From NCBI GenBank assembly GCA_031427625.1, contig JANPNV010000154.1:1-14416 (forward strand): 14,416 nt of DNA. The letters are read 5' to 3'. This DNA comes from JADKIH01 sp031427625. Lineage in GTDB: Bacteria > Bacteroidota > Bacteroidia > AKYH767-A > 2013-40CM-41-45. Position numbers and translations under genes: made by a program. The first letter of the stretch is position 1; every line of letters starts with the position of its first letter. The notes beneath the pieces were generated by a model. The model was not told the DNA's origin. It made no database searches and worked only from the letters and a program-made list of their open reading frames with translations. This document shows, one piece after another, positions 1 through 7,733 of this stretch.

Positions 1-23
1 GCAAGAAATAATATTTTTTTCAT
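1..23 (-). CDS. Start of a further cluster gene, cut by the window edge
   Basis: An ATG lies two bases beyond the stop codon of the preceding glycosyltransferase gene and reads M-K-K-I-L-F-L before the window ends. The spacing matches the other junctions of this cluster, and a basic residue pair followed by a hydrophobic strand is a common opening for Rossmann-fold glycosyltransferases and other cluster enzymes. Seven codons do not allow a family call. I list it because it shows that the polysaccharide operon continues past the left edge. Confidence 0.5.
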
Positions 24-25
24 CC

Positions 26-964
26 CTAATTTCTTGCTATCTCATTTTTCCCACGAAAGATCATATCAATAAATTTTTTCAAAGCAAACAAATACGCTTT
101 CATTTTCCCCTGATATCGCGACCCGAAAATCGATAAAATTAAAAAAACAGTTATCCGGGTAATGATATGAATAAAAATAAACAATGCAGCAACAATGCCG
201 ACAAGTATTCCCTTATGCCTTGTCAGGTATTTAATTTTACTCAGCAACTGGTTGGCAATTGTGATAGGTAGATTTTTTTCAGAACTCTTTCCACTATGAT
301 GATAAATTACGACCTCTGGAATATAATTAATGTATATATTGTTCTTTCTGGCTCTGTAACAATAATCCACATCATCCATCCAGAATAAATCAACATCCAT
401 CGGACCAATTTGTTTATATACTTCCTTTCTGAAAAACAGGGCGGCTCCGGATGCCCAATCAGGATTAAATGTATCAGAGAAAGATTTAACAGAGTAATTT
501 CCTGCGCTTAATAATTTATGTAAATAAAATGTTTCGGATATCACAGACAGTATACCGGGAAACTCATGGAAAGAAACTTGTAGACTTCCATCGGTATTTA
601 TCAGTCGCGGAGCCACGATTCTTTCGCCTTTTTCTGTACAAGCATCCATCAATAAAGAAAAACAATCGGAAGTGATCTCTGTATCAGGGTTCAGAAGAAA
701 AATAAAATCACCGATACATATTTCCATGCCTTGATTATTTGCAGCTGAGAATCCGGCATTAAATTTATTCTGGATAACAATAATTTCTGAAAATCCAGCT
801 CTAACTTTCTCTACAGTTCCGTCATTTGAATTATTATCGACAACAATAATTTCAAGACCGATTTCTGAAGTCTTGAATCTATATAATGACTGAAGACACT
901 TCAGTAATAGTTTTTCAACATTATAACTGACAATAATTACAGATATTGATGGGTGAATTTTCAT
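26..964 (-). CDS. GT2 glycosyltransferase, rhamnosyltransferase (WbbL)-like, membrane-anchored
   Basis: Family 2 (GT-A fold) glycosyltransferase of 312 aa that probably adds a sugar from a nucleotide donor to the lipid-linked glycan on the cytoplasmic face. The N-terminal strand SVIIVSYN (residues 8-15), the nucleotide-binding VVDNNSNDGT (41-50) and the NPD motif (92-94, in place of a plain DxD) are typical of the rhamnosyltransferase-like branch. The later DWASGAALFFR segment (169-179) and the MDDVDYCYR segment (196-204) carry the acceptor/catalytic acidic residues of this branch. A hydrophobic stretch at about 252-282 should hold it to the membrane. I chose the ATG at 964, which overlaps the stop of the upstream gene as ATGA. 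An in-frame ATG 42 bases further upstream would add residues outside the family pattern. The donor sugar cannot be told from sequence. The name rhamnosyltransferase is a family resemblance only. Confidence 0.88.
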   Translation of the reverse strand: MKIHPSISVIIVSYNVEKLLLKCLQSLYRFKTSEIGLEIIVVDNNSNDGTVEKVRAGFSEIIVIQNKFNAGFSAANNQGMEICIGDFIFLLNPDTEITSDCFSLLMDACTEKGERIVAPRLINTDGSLQVSFHEFPGILSVISETFYLHKLLSAGNYSVKSFSDTFNPDWASGAALFFRKEVYKQIGPMDVDLFWMDDVDYCYRARKNNIYINYIPEVVIYHHSGKSSEKNLPITIANQLLSKIKYLTRHKGILVGIVAALFIFIHIITRITVFLILSIFGSRYQGKMKAYLFALKKFIDMIFRGKNEIARN

Positions 965-1866
965 TTTGTTTTTATTATCGCCCTCGAAATTTTTAAGATA
1001 AACCAAAGTGGAAATAATAAAATTGAACTGATAAGCAATCCAAGTGGAATAACGGGAATTTTAATCGGGGAAAACTTTGTGTCCCAGAATAGTTCAGCAT
1101 GCTTTCTTAAAAAATAAAATGTATCTCCTAAATTCAGATTTTCATATATTCTTTTTTGCAGAACAATAAAATTCCCTGCAATCATAAGATCCTTTTTATT
1201 GCTCAAACTTGTTTTATGCACTCGGACAAGAGATAAATCATTCTTCGCTTCCTGATAATGAAAATAACAACCCGCATAAGCACAGCGCATCCAGAAATCC
1301 CAATCTTCAAGAGCTGAAATACTTTCATCAAATAAACCCACTCTGTCAATAACCCTCTTCCTCACGAGTGGAGAATGTGTTACAATAAAATTAAATCTCT
1401 TGAGATGGCATAATACTGCAGAACCTTTGCCTGAGATAAGCGGCATCCAATTGTCAGGCTTATCTCCCTTCAAAGACGTTCTAAGGTCACTAATTTTCCC
1501 ATCATCAAAAAACCTGACACCGCCATAAATAATATCATAATTGCTATTTTCAGAAAAAGCCATTTGCTGTGAAGAAATTTTATTTTCCTGCAGAAGATCA
1601 TCGCCATCCAGAAACTGAATAAACTCTCCCTTTGCTATTTTTAATCCAGCATTCCTTGCCCCTGAAACACCAATATTTTCCTGTCTGATCAAACTAAATC
1701 TACTATCCGATCCGATGAGCTCATTAACAACAGCAATTGTATTATCAGTCGAACCGTTATCGATTATAATACATTCCCAATCAGAAACAAGCTGACTTCT
1801 TACCGAAGAAATTGTCTCAGCGATGTAACGAGAATAGTTAAATGTTGTAATTATTATACTTACCAT
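961..1866 (-). CDS. GT2 glycosyltransferase with C-terminal hydrophobic anchor
   Basis: A 301-aa family 2 glycosyltransferase. It opens directly with the first beta strand, MVSIIITTFN, and continues with the nucleotide-binding IIDNGSTDNT (34-43), a metal-binding DGDD (87-90) inside FIQFLDGDD, and an acidic EDWDFWMR segment (187-194) that matches the ED catalytic-base region of GT2 enzymes. Residues about 272-293 form one hydrophobic segment followed by basic residues, so it probably sits at the inner membrane. Its ATG follows the upstream stop codon with no intervening base, and its own stop overlaps the next start (ATGA), which indicates translational coupling. Role: transfer of one residue in assembly of the exported polysaccharide (inference from context). 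Donor and acceptor are unknown. Confidence 0.9.
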   Translation of the reverse strand: MVSIIITTFNYSRYIAETISSVRSQLVSDWECIIIDNGSTDNTIAVVNELIGSDSRFSLIRQENIGVSGARNAGLKIAKGEFIQFLDGDDLLQENKISSQQMAFSENSNYDIIYGGVRFFDDGKISDLRTSLKGDKPDNWMPLISGKGSAVLCHLKRFNFIVTHSPLVRKRVIDRVGLFDESISALEDWDFWMRCAYAGCYFHYQEAKNDLSLVRVHKTSLSNKKDLMIAGNFIVLQKRIYENLNLGDTFYFLRKHAELFWDTKFSPIKIPVIPLGLLISSILLFPLWFILKISRAIIKTK

Positions 1867-2583
1867 TTAACTTCGGATTTTTCCATACAGACGATAAACT
1901 GCCAAAAGTATAGGATTGAAATAAACATCCTGAACACTATTCCTTTCGTTGATTTGTTTTTTCAAATAATCAGGGTTTGAACTTATTCCAGACAAATTAA
2001 AAACAGAAACGGTGAAATTCAGATAATGAGTTTTTACTTTCTCTTTCATCAGAACTCTTAAGAAAAACTCATAATCACCTACAATTTTATATTTCTCATT
2101 ATACATTCCGAATTTCAGAAAAATATTTCTTTGAATAAAACTTACAGGATGCCAAATTGTATCAGTAAGCATTTTTCGTAGCGTTATTTTTTCGGGACCC
2201 TTCTTAATTACGGACACACCTGCTCCTTTTTCAATTAGCATATCGCCATATAAAATATCAGCATCACTTTTATCATCGATAACTTTTTGAAGAACATTTT
2301 CATCAGCAAGGTAATCACCTGAATTTAAAAACAGACAGTATTCGCCTGTTGATTTAATTATTCCTTTATTCTGAGCATTATAAATTCCCGAGTCCGGCTC
2401 TGAAGTCCAATATGTAACAATAGCAGAATACTTTTTAATGATGTCGATGCTTCCATCATTACTACCTCCGTCGATTACGATACATTCAAAATCCTTAAAC
2501 TGCTGGCATGCTAAACTGGCCATCGTTTTATCAAGTCCGGCAGCATCATTCAGGCAAATCGTAATAATAGAAATTTTTTCCAA
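1867..2583 (-). CDS. GT2 glycosyltransferase, WcaE-like short form
   Basis: A 238-aa single-domain GT2 enzyme. Visible motifs are ISIITICLN (4-12), CIVIDGGSNDGS (34-45), the EPDSGIYNAQNKG block (62-74) and NSGD (87-90) where most GT2 proteins have DxD. The closing motif GDYEFFLR (169-176) follows HPVSF (145-149). This set (IDGGS, EPD-GIY-A-NKG, LNSGD, HP, DY-FFLR) is characteristic of the colanic-acid WcaE-like subgroup and of many Bacteroidota capsule enzymes. There is no membrane segment, so it is probably a soluble or peripheral cytoplasmic protein. Its stop directly abuts the start of the next GT2 gene, and five bases separate it from the upstream GT4 gene. Three GT2 genes in a row with no gap suggest sequential additions to one glycan repeat. 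The specific sugar is unknown. Confidence 0.9.
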   Translation of the reverse strand: MEKISIITICLNDAAGLDKTMASLACQQFKDFECIVIDGGSNDGSIDIIKKYSAIVTYWTSEPDSGIYNAQNKGIIKSTGEYCLFLNSGDYLADENVLQKVIDDKSDADILYGDMLIEKGAGVSVIKKGPEKITLRKMLTDTIWHPVSFIQRNIFLKFGMYNEKYKIVGDYEFFLRVLMKEKVKTHYLNFTVSVFNLSGISSNPDYLKKQINERNSVQDVYFNPILLAVYRLYGKIRS

Positions 2584-2588
2584 TGTAA

Positions 2589-3857
2589 CTATTTAGAATA
2601 AATTATTATGTGATCGTTTATAATTTTAGAACTATTGAATCGTTTGAGGGCATCTCTTCGGATAATATCTTTGTCATATTTATTTGAATCAACAACCCTA
2701 TCAATAGCTTTGGCAAGTTCCGAGGAATCCTTTAAAGTAACAAGTATTCCATTATCAGAATTAATTATTTCAGAAACTCCACCAACATTAAAAGCAACGA
2801 CTGGAGTTCCGCATAGGATTGCTTCGCACAATGTATTGGGAAAATTTTCAGCAACAGAAGGAAGTACGAATACATCTGCCGCTGCATATGCCTGTGCCAT
2901 TTTAGATTCAGAGTTCAGATAACCGAGATTGATAAAACTTACCTGAGTCTCAGTATTCATTATATTTCCCGATGCACAGAGAAGAATATCGTTTCGGGTT
3001 GATAACTTCATTGCATCAATCAGATATTTTAATCCCTTTCTTGGATTGTCGATATGATGCGAATTAAATAATATAATTTTCTTATATAATGGTAACCCCA
3101 GCGATTCCCGCGCCTCTGTTTTATTTAACATATTGAATGTATCTGTATCGATCACATTTGGAATTACATGATGCTGATAATTTCGGAACAATGCACTTTG
3201 TGAACTAAGCGCTCCCATCCATTTTGATGGAGTGATGATAGATATTTGATTCTTATCAATATTCAAAAGTGCAGCTTTCTTTTTTTTTAACATTACCGCT
3301 GCAAAATTATCATCAATCGTACCTTTCAGTTGAATACATGGTTTACAATCTTCTTTAAACTTCATGCAATCATCGGAATGATGACAGCCGCCTGTAAATG
3401 GATTCATATCATGCAACGTCCAGAATATTTTCTTTCGGGAATTTCTGAAAAATGATGAGTAATCAATAAATCCATCGCTTACCCAATGAAGATGAATAAC
3501 ATCTGCCTCCTTTACAAGCGGATGCTTTAGCAAATTTATTTCTGAAACAGGAAAGCTAAAATGTTCGAAGCCGACGGGACGATTCTTCAAATGCTTTCGG
3601 CTCATCCGGGAATGCCTGAATCGAAGAAGTCCATAATAATTTAATCCACGCTTTATTTTATAAATTAAATTGAAAAATGCTGGCAATAACTTTCCATCTC
3701 CGGGCATATAGCGTGTATGCTTTGGAACATCGGCTCGAAACTGATGCAAGGTTAATAAATGAGAATCCACTCCTTCGTCCAACATCGCTTTATGCAAACG
3801 CACAGCTGCTATTCCGGCACCTCCAAGGTCGCTTGTGCTTATGTGTAATACTTTCAT
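2589..3857 (-). CDS. GT4 glycosyltransferase with a four-cysteine insert
   Basis: A GT-B fold, family 4 retaining glycosyltransferase of 422 aa. The N-terminal acceptor domain begins MKVLHIST (1-8) with the glycine-rich loop DLGGAGIAA (10-18). The C-terminal donor domain has the GYL/ADVFVLPS segment and the EX7E motif at E337 and E345, which binds the nucleotide-sugar in GT4 enzymes. Residues 149-174 hold TLHD-x-x-PFTGGCHH followed by three more cysteines (C158, C164, C171, C174), a pattern known from a WcaC-like subgroup and possibly a metal site or structural clasp. The start was set at the ATG at 3857, which overlaps the upstream TGA by one base (TGATG). An upstream in-frame ATG would add 16 residues lying inside the deacetylase gene. 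Coding strand has an A9 run at 3280-3288. Donor sugar unknown. Confidence 0.88.
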   Translation of the reverse strand: MKVLHISTSDLGGAGIAAVRLHKAMLDEGVDSHLLTLHQFRADVPKHTRYMPGDGKLLPAFFNLIYKIKRGLNYYGLLRFRHSRMSRKHLKNRPVGFEHFSFPVSEINLLKHPLVKEADVIHLHWVSDGFIDYSSFFRNSRKKIFWTLHDMNPFTGGCHHSDDCMKFKEDCKPCIQLKGTIDDNFAAVMLKKKKAALLNIDKNQISIITPSKWMGALSSQSALFRNYQHHVIPNVIDTDTFNMLNKTEARESLGLPLYKKIILFNSHHIDNPRKGLKYLIDAMKLSTRNDILLCASGNIMNTETQVSFINLGYLNSESKMAQAYAAADVFVLPSVAENFPNTLCEAILCGTPVVAFNVGGVSEIINSDNGILVTLKDSSELAKAIDRVVDSNKYDKDIIRRDALKRFNSSKIINDHIIIYSK

Positions 3858-4834
3858 CAGGAAAAAAAACTTTTTAGCTGTGATGAAAACATCTGTATAT
3901 TCCAATCTCTGACAAGAAACCGGGGAAATCCGAAAAGATCAGAACTCCTGTTCGTTAAAGAAGGGAAATTAGCCGCCGCCATTTTAAATCCGGCTTTTCG
4001 AACTATATCGCTAGTGACTTTATTGAAGTCATATTTTGTTCCAAAAGGATAAGAAAAATGAAAGATTTTTTTTCCAAGTAATTCTTCCAAAAATATTTTT
4101 GACGAAAGTATCTCCTTTGATTGCTCCTCTGGCTCGAGAGCAGCGAGTGATGGATGATTAACAGAATGTCCTCCGATAACTACAGAAGATGATTTAGAAA
4201 AAAGTAAAAGTTCATGGTTGCTCATGGCCATGTAACCATCTCTTGGCTTCGAAATACCGATAACTGAATTGAGATGCTCTACTATTCGCTTTCTGCTTTC
4301 AAAATTCAGATTTCTTAATATTGGCAGCAAGGCCTGATAAGTCCTAATCCGATCGTCAATCGTCTTGGTTGTAAAAGATAATTCTTTTTTACTTAATGAA
4401 AATTTTATCGTCTCCGGAAAAACAGAATTTTTATTTAACAATATTCTCTCTACTTCATCCCACCAAAATTCTTCCGATGTGTTAATTGTGCCTGTTGCAA
4501 TATAGAAAAGCGCTTGTGCATTGTATTTCTCGAGGATAGGCATTGCATTTCGATAATTATCTTCATAACCGTCATCGAATGTTAGAAAAACGCTTTTTTC
4601 AGGGAATCGTTTTTTACGAACAATGTAAAATTCAAACTCCTCACTATTTAAAATTCTATAATCAGATTGTAAAAATTCAAGCTGGGATTTAAAATTTTCA
4701 GGGCTTACAGCTAAGAGTTGCGGATCAGAAACAAGATCGGCCACCCGGTGATATAATAATACGGCGCAGCCACCGAACAAATATTGTTCTGTTCTTTTTT
4801 TTACATTAAAAAGTTTTCCTGTAATATTTATCAT
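3857..4834 (-). CDS. Polysaccharide deacetylase, carbohydrate esterase family 4
   Basis: A 325-aa CE4 (NodB-homology) enzyme that should remove N- or O-acetyl groups from a sugar with a divalent metal. It shows LLYHRV (26-31), motif 1 TFDDGY (85-90; D87 as probable base, D88 as metal ligand), motif 2 HSVNHP (223-228; H223 and H227 as metal ligands) and SYPFG (261-265) as motif 3. A long insert between motifs 1 and 2 (about 115-215) is seen in the larger polysaccharide-cluster members of the family. I see no signal peptide. The N-terminus has charged residues and only a short hydrophobic patch, so it may act in the cytoplasm before export. It sits between two glycosyltransferase genes, with a 5-base gap upstream and a 1-base overlap downstream, so its substrate is probably the glycan made here or its lipid-linked precursor. 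Confidence 0.9.
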   Translation of the reverse strand: MINITGKLFNVKKRTEQYLFGGCAVLLYHRVADLVSDPQLLAVSPENFKSQLEFLQSDYRILNSEEFEFYIVRKKRFPEKSVFLTFDDGYEDNYRNAMPILEKYNAQALFYIATGTINTSEEFWWDEVERILLNKNSVFPETIKFSLSKKELSFTTKTIDDRIRTYQALLPILRNLNFESRKRIVEHLNSVIGISKPRDGYMAMSNHELLLFSKSSSVVIGGHSVNHPSLAALEPEEQSKEILSSKIFLEELLGKKIFHFSYPFGTKYDFNKVTSDIVRKAGFKMAAANFPSLTNRSSDLFGFPRFLVRDWNIQMFSSQLKSFFS

Positions 4835-4839
4835 TCCAA

Positions 4840-5985
4840 CTATAGAAGTGAATAAAGATAAGGGACAAAATCGAGAACTCGTTTTTCGAAGCTGTATTGT
4901 GAAATAGTCTTCTTGTGACCTGCTTCCGCTATTTTTTTTCTTTCCGGCTCGTTGGCCATCAGATATTTTACTTTATCAATGGCTTCTGCCGTTGAGCGAT
5001 AAGTAATTACCTCTTCGTCGGGAATGAAATAATCGGAAATATTATCTTTCCAATCAGTAACCAGACAGGATCCCGCCCCAGTAGCTTCTGTAAGACGAAA
5101 ATTTGCTGCTTTTACTGCTGAATTGTCGCCATGTGTATTGAGAACAAATTTTGAATTATAAAACGCATTGTACATGTCGAGACCATATAACTGTCCACGG
5201 TTTATTCTGCCAAGTCTATGAACCTTTTTCATTTCATCGAACTTGCCATTTAGCATCCTGCTGATTTGTGGCTTATCTGTAATTTTCCATCCTTCAATAA
5301 AATTGCTAATCCAATAGTTAACCGGCAATTTCTTCGATAGTTCGTATAGAATATTTAGTCGGCCAAAATGATACCCTTTTATCAGAACAACAGAACCGAC
5401 AAATGAAAGTCCAAACTGAGTGTTTGATTTTTTCAAACGACTAAGTATCGTTTTCTCAAAACCAAAGGGAAAGAACCAGCTGTTTTTTCCTTTTACTTTA
5501 TAAAATTCCACTGTATCTTCCACACAGGAAAGCACGACGTCGCATGATGCAAATGTTTCCTCCTTATGCCAGAGGATGCCATCCCAGCCAATTACAAGTC
5601 GAATGGATGGCACAAGTTGTTTAATAGACTTATACCATTCTGCATAATGATAGATATCGGTGATAAATAAAACATCCGGTTTAAATTCTTTTATCTGTTC
5701 GAGTAAAATTTCCTTTTCCCAGTTCTCATAAGTATAGTAGTATTGATTTTCTTCCGCCCACTTTCTCTGCATTACTTCATTGTTGAAAACGATTTCCTCA
5801 GCTATAAACTTTTCTGTTTTATCCAGATTGATTTTCCAGAAATCGGCCCATGAAAAACAATCATCAAAAAATTCGCGTTGTTGTATTGCATAAGATTTCA
5901 CAGATAATCCTGGGCGCTGCCGATAGAATGAGCCAATGTGCCCCGTATAACCTGATGAAACTTTTAAAAAACGAATTTTACTCAT
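4840..5985 (-). CDS. CgeB/YkvP-like glycosyltransferase (GT-B fold)
   Basis: A 381-aa protein that I read as a GT-B glycosyltransferase of the CgeB/spore-protein-like group. The N-terminal half holds FKPDVLFITD (101-110), the type of acceptor-domain strand found in this group, and a GWDG segment (133-136). The C-terminal half has LSFVGS (193-198) and the block NFRLTEATGAGSCLVTD (295-311), which matches the donor-binding region of the Glyco_trans_1_2 family, followed by a helical tail with AEAIDKVKYLM and EAGHKKTISQYSFEKRV. No membrane segment or signal peptide is visible. It follows the WecF-like gene after two bases. The family is used in LPS, flagellin and spore-coat glycosylation, and here export-linked glycan assembly is the natural role. 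The donor is not predictable. Confidence 0.78.
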   Translation of the reverse strand: MSKIRFLKVSSGYTGHIGSFYRQRPGLSVKSYAIQQREFFDDCFSWADFWKINLDKTEKFIAEEIVFNNEVMQRKWAEENQYYYTYENWEKEILLEQIKEFKPDVLFITDIYHYAEWYKSIKQLVPSIRLVIGWDGILWHKEETFASCDVVLSCVEDTVEFYKVKGKNSWFFPFGFEKTILSRLKKSNTQFGLSFVGSVVLIKGYHFGRLNILYELSKKLPVNYWISNFIEGWKITDKPQISRMLNGKFDEMKKVHRLGRINRGQLYGLDMYNAFYNSKFVLNTHGDNSAVKAANFRLTEATGAGSCLVTDWKDNISDYFIPDEEVITYRSTAEAIDKVKYLMANEPERKKIAEAGHKKTISQYSFEKRVLDFVPYLYSLL

Positions 5986-5987
5986 CT

Positions 5988-7100
5988 TTAAATGGTAAGC
6001 ATTTTTTTAATTTTTTCCTTCTGATGTTGTTTTGAAAAAAGCTTCATCAAAACTTCTCTATTATTCATAATTGAATTTTCATCCAGGCTTGTCTGTAATT
6101 CATCTTTCGTCATTTGACTTAATGGATATATAACGCATCCATTTTCGGACAATAGTTGAAAGATATAATTCTTTTCGTTCATAAATAGTTTTGCGCCTTT
6201 CCACAACAAGACCATAATATTTCCGAGCGCTTGAGATCGGTTATGATTCATGATAGCGCTATTAATTCCGGCCAGCATCTGATCGTATTTATCTTTTGCA
6301 ATAAAATCCATCATAGGAATAAATCTTTCTCCCAATTCTTTCTCGCCATATGCTTTGACATCACGAGCATATTTTCCTTTTTCATAGGAGAGCGGACAGA
6401 ATACTTTAGAGGAACGTGAATTTATTTTGGACAGAATATCAATTGCTTCAAAATGGTTATTACTCAATGTATCTGAATTGCCAAGAAGTATATCCAATCC
6501 CTTCGGCCCGGTTTCCTCATTTATTGGCACAATGTCTTCTACTGCTGCATAATGAAATGGAATGAAAGTAGACTTCATTCCTGTCGCTTCTTTTATCAGA
6601 TTATAATCCTTCTCCAGATAATGCGCAAAATAATCAACTCTGCGTATAGCTTTAATGTGTAACTGATTTTTTAGTCTCCGATGATATACTTTTTTAAAAT
6701 CCTTAACAGAACGAATTTTATTTTTCGATTTTTCTCGATAATATGCCAGAGTTGACGGCTGATAATTACTCTCCTTCAATTCAGGAATTTCGAGACCATC
6801 GCCGCCCCAAAAGCACCAGATGACATTTATTCCTTTTGGGATTTTTGCAACGAAATCAGTCGTGAGACCTTCAAGCCAGTGAACATAAATATTCCGGTAA
6901 GAATTAATATCGCCGACTGCCTTCCAAAACATATCGGATCCATATTCGAAATAACCGACATCCTTACTTTTAACATGTTTTAATTCTGCCGAACGGTCAT
7001 ATGAGAAAAAAATAAATTTATTATTACCCGGATCAACTTCCCGCGCAATCGGAATAATATAATCCATGAAAATATTGTCGTGCGAAATATGCAGATTCAT
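5988..7100 (-). CDS. WecF-family 4-acetamido-4,6-dideoxyhexose transferase (GT56)
   Basis: A 370-aa protein resembling TDP-N-acetylfucosamine:lipid II N-acetylfucosaminyltransferase (Glyco_transf_56), the enzyme that adds Fuc4NAc to lipid II in enterobacterial common antigen synthesis. Family marks are HWLEG (74-78), the CFWGGDG loop (96-102), GNSDTLSNNH (207-216), PLSYEKGKYA (236-245) and NRSQALGNI (287-295), followed by the GAKLFM segment. Length is close to that of WecF (about 360 aa). It is directly downstream of an aminotransferase and an acyltransferase that could make the required dTDP-4-acetamido-4,6-dideoxyhexose, which supports the substrate class. Whether the sugar is the galacto (Fuc4NAc) or gluco (Qui4NAc) form cannot be seen. 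It probably acts at the inner face of the cytoplasmic membrane. No wecA, wecB or wecC homologue is in the window, so I do not claim common-antigen synthesis and give no wecF symbol. Confidence 0.82.
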   Translation of the reverse strand: MNLHISHDNIFMDYIIPIAREVDPGNNKFIFFSYDRSAELKHVKSKDVGYFEYGSDMFWKAVGDINSYRNIYVHWLEGLTTDFVAKIPKGINVIWCFWGGDGLEIPELKESNYQPSTLAYYREKSKNKIRSVKDFKKVYHRRLKNQLHIKAIRRVDYFAHYLEKDYNLIKEATGMKSTFIPFHYAAVEDIVPINEETGPKGLDILLGNSDTLSNNHFEAIDILSKINSRSSKVFCPLSYEKGKYARDVKAYGEKELGERFIPMMDFIAKDKYDQMLAGINSAIMNHNRSQALGNIMVLLWKGAKLFMNEKNYIFQLLSENGCVIYPLSQMTKDELQTSLDENSIMNNREVLMKLFSKQHQKEKIKKMLTI

Positions 7101-7109
7101 CAGTGTAAT

Positions 7110-7733
7110 CTAAGCAATTGGTTTAGCAGGAACACCTACTACTTTTTCTCCATCGGCAACGTCTCTGTTGACAACTGCTCCTGCTCCAACGATGGCCTTA
7201 TTTCCTATTCGTACACCGGGAAGAATAACTGCAGCGGTACCAATCGCACATTCATCACCGATGGTGACGTTGCCTAATATTTTCGCGAAGGGTGATATCT
7301 CACAAAATTTACCGATAGTTACATCGTGGCTAATAAAAGCTCCGACATGTATCAGCGTACCATCGCCGATTGTATTCGACGATTCGATGATGACATTTGG
7401 CATAACCACTAAGCATTCGCCAAAAACATTGTTATGCCTTCCGATGATTGAGGAATCAGAAAAAACAGAAGTAGGTGCACCACCCATCATTTTCAGTTTT
7501 TCGTAAAAATATTTTCGAGCAGCTGGTCTTCCCACACCAACGGCAAAAAATGAATTACTCTTAAACCGATGTTCGATACTTTCAAAATCTCTGATGATCG
7601 GATAGACATCGAATAACAATGGAGGAATATTTTCGGAAACATCATCAAAGAATGCGATCTCATTTAAAGGATAAATCTGTATGACTACTTCAAGAAGTTC
7701 TTTAGCGAATCCTTTTGCTCCGGCAATTAGCAT
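7110..7733 (-). CDS. NeuD/PglD-type sugar O/N-acyltransferase (left-handed beta-helix)
   Basis: A 207-aa acetyltransferase of the NeuD/PglD/VioB group that uses acetyl-CoA. The N-terminal PglD-type domain starts with MLIAGAKGFAKELLEVV (1-17), a Rossmann-like sugar-nucleotide binding strand and loop. From about residue 95 to 190 the sequence is hexapeptide repeats (IIG, VVMPN, TIGDG, TIGKF, VTIGDE, VRIGN) that form a left-handed beta-helix. The SHD triplet (H136) is the catalytic base in PglD. The closing VVGVPAKPIA is the usual acyl-CoA loop end. The start overlaps the aminotransferase stop by seven bases, so the two should be translated together. Likely reaction (inference): N-acetylation of the C4 amino group made by the neighbouring aminotransferase. 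O-acetylation, as in NeuD itself, is possible but fits the context less well. Confidence 0.87.
   Translation of the reverse strand: MLIAGAKGFAKELLEVVIQIYPLNEIAFFDDVSENIPPLLFDVYPIIRDFESIEHRFKSNSFFAVGVGRPAARKYFYEKLKMMGGAPTSVFSDSSIIGRHNNVFGECLVVMPNVIIESSNTIGDGTLIHVGAFISHDVTIGKFCEISPFAKILGNVTIGDECAIGTAAVILPGVRIGNKAIVGAGAVVNRDVADGEKVVGVPAKPIA

Noticed and set aside
4066..4073. A8/T8 runs in the deacetylase gene (also 4795-4802) and in lolD (14062-14069) as phase-variation tracts
   Set aside because: Eight-base runs also occur in the housekeeping-type lolD gene and are expected from lysine codons in this A/T-rich sequence.
7168..7506. Plus-strand open frame of about 112 codons opposite the acyltransferase
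   Set aside because: It mirrors the hexapeptide repeats of the real gene, shows no independent motif and is not placed in any operon.
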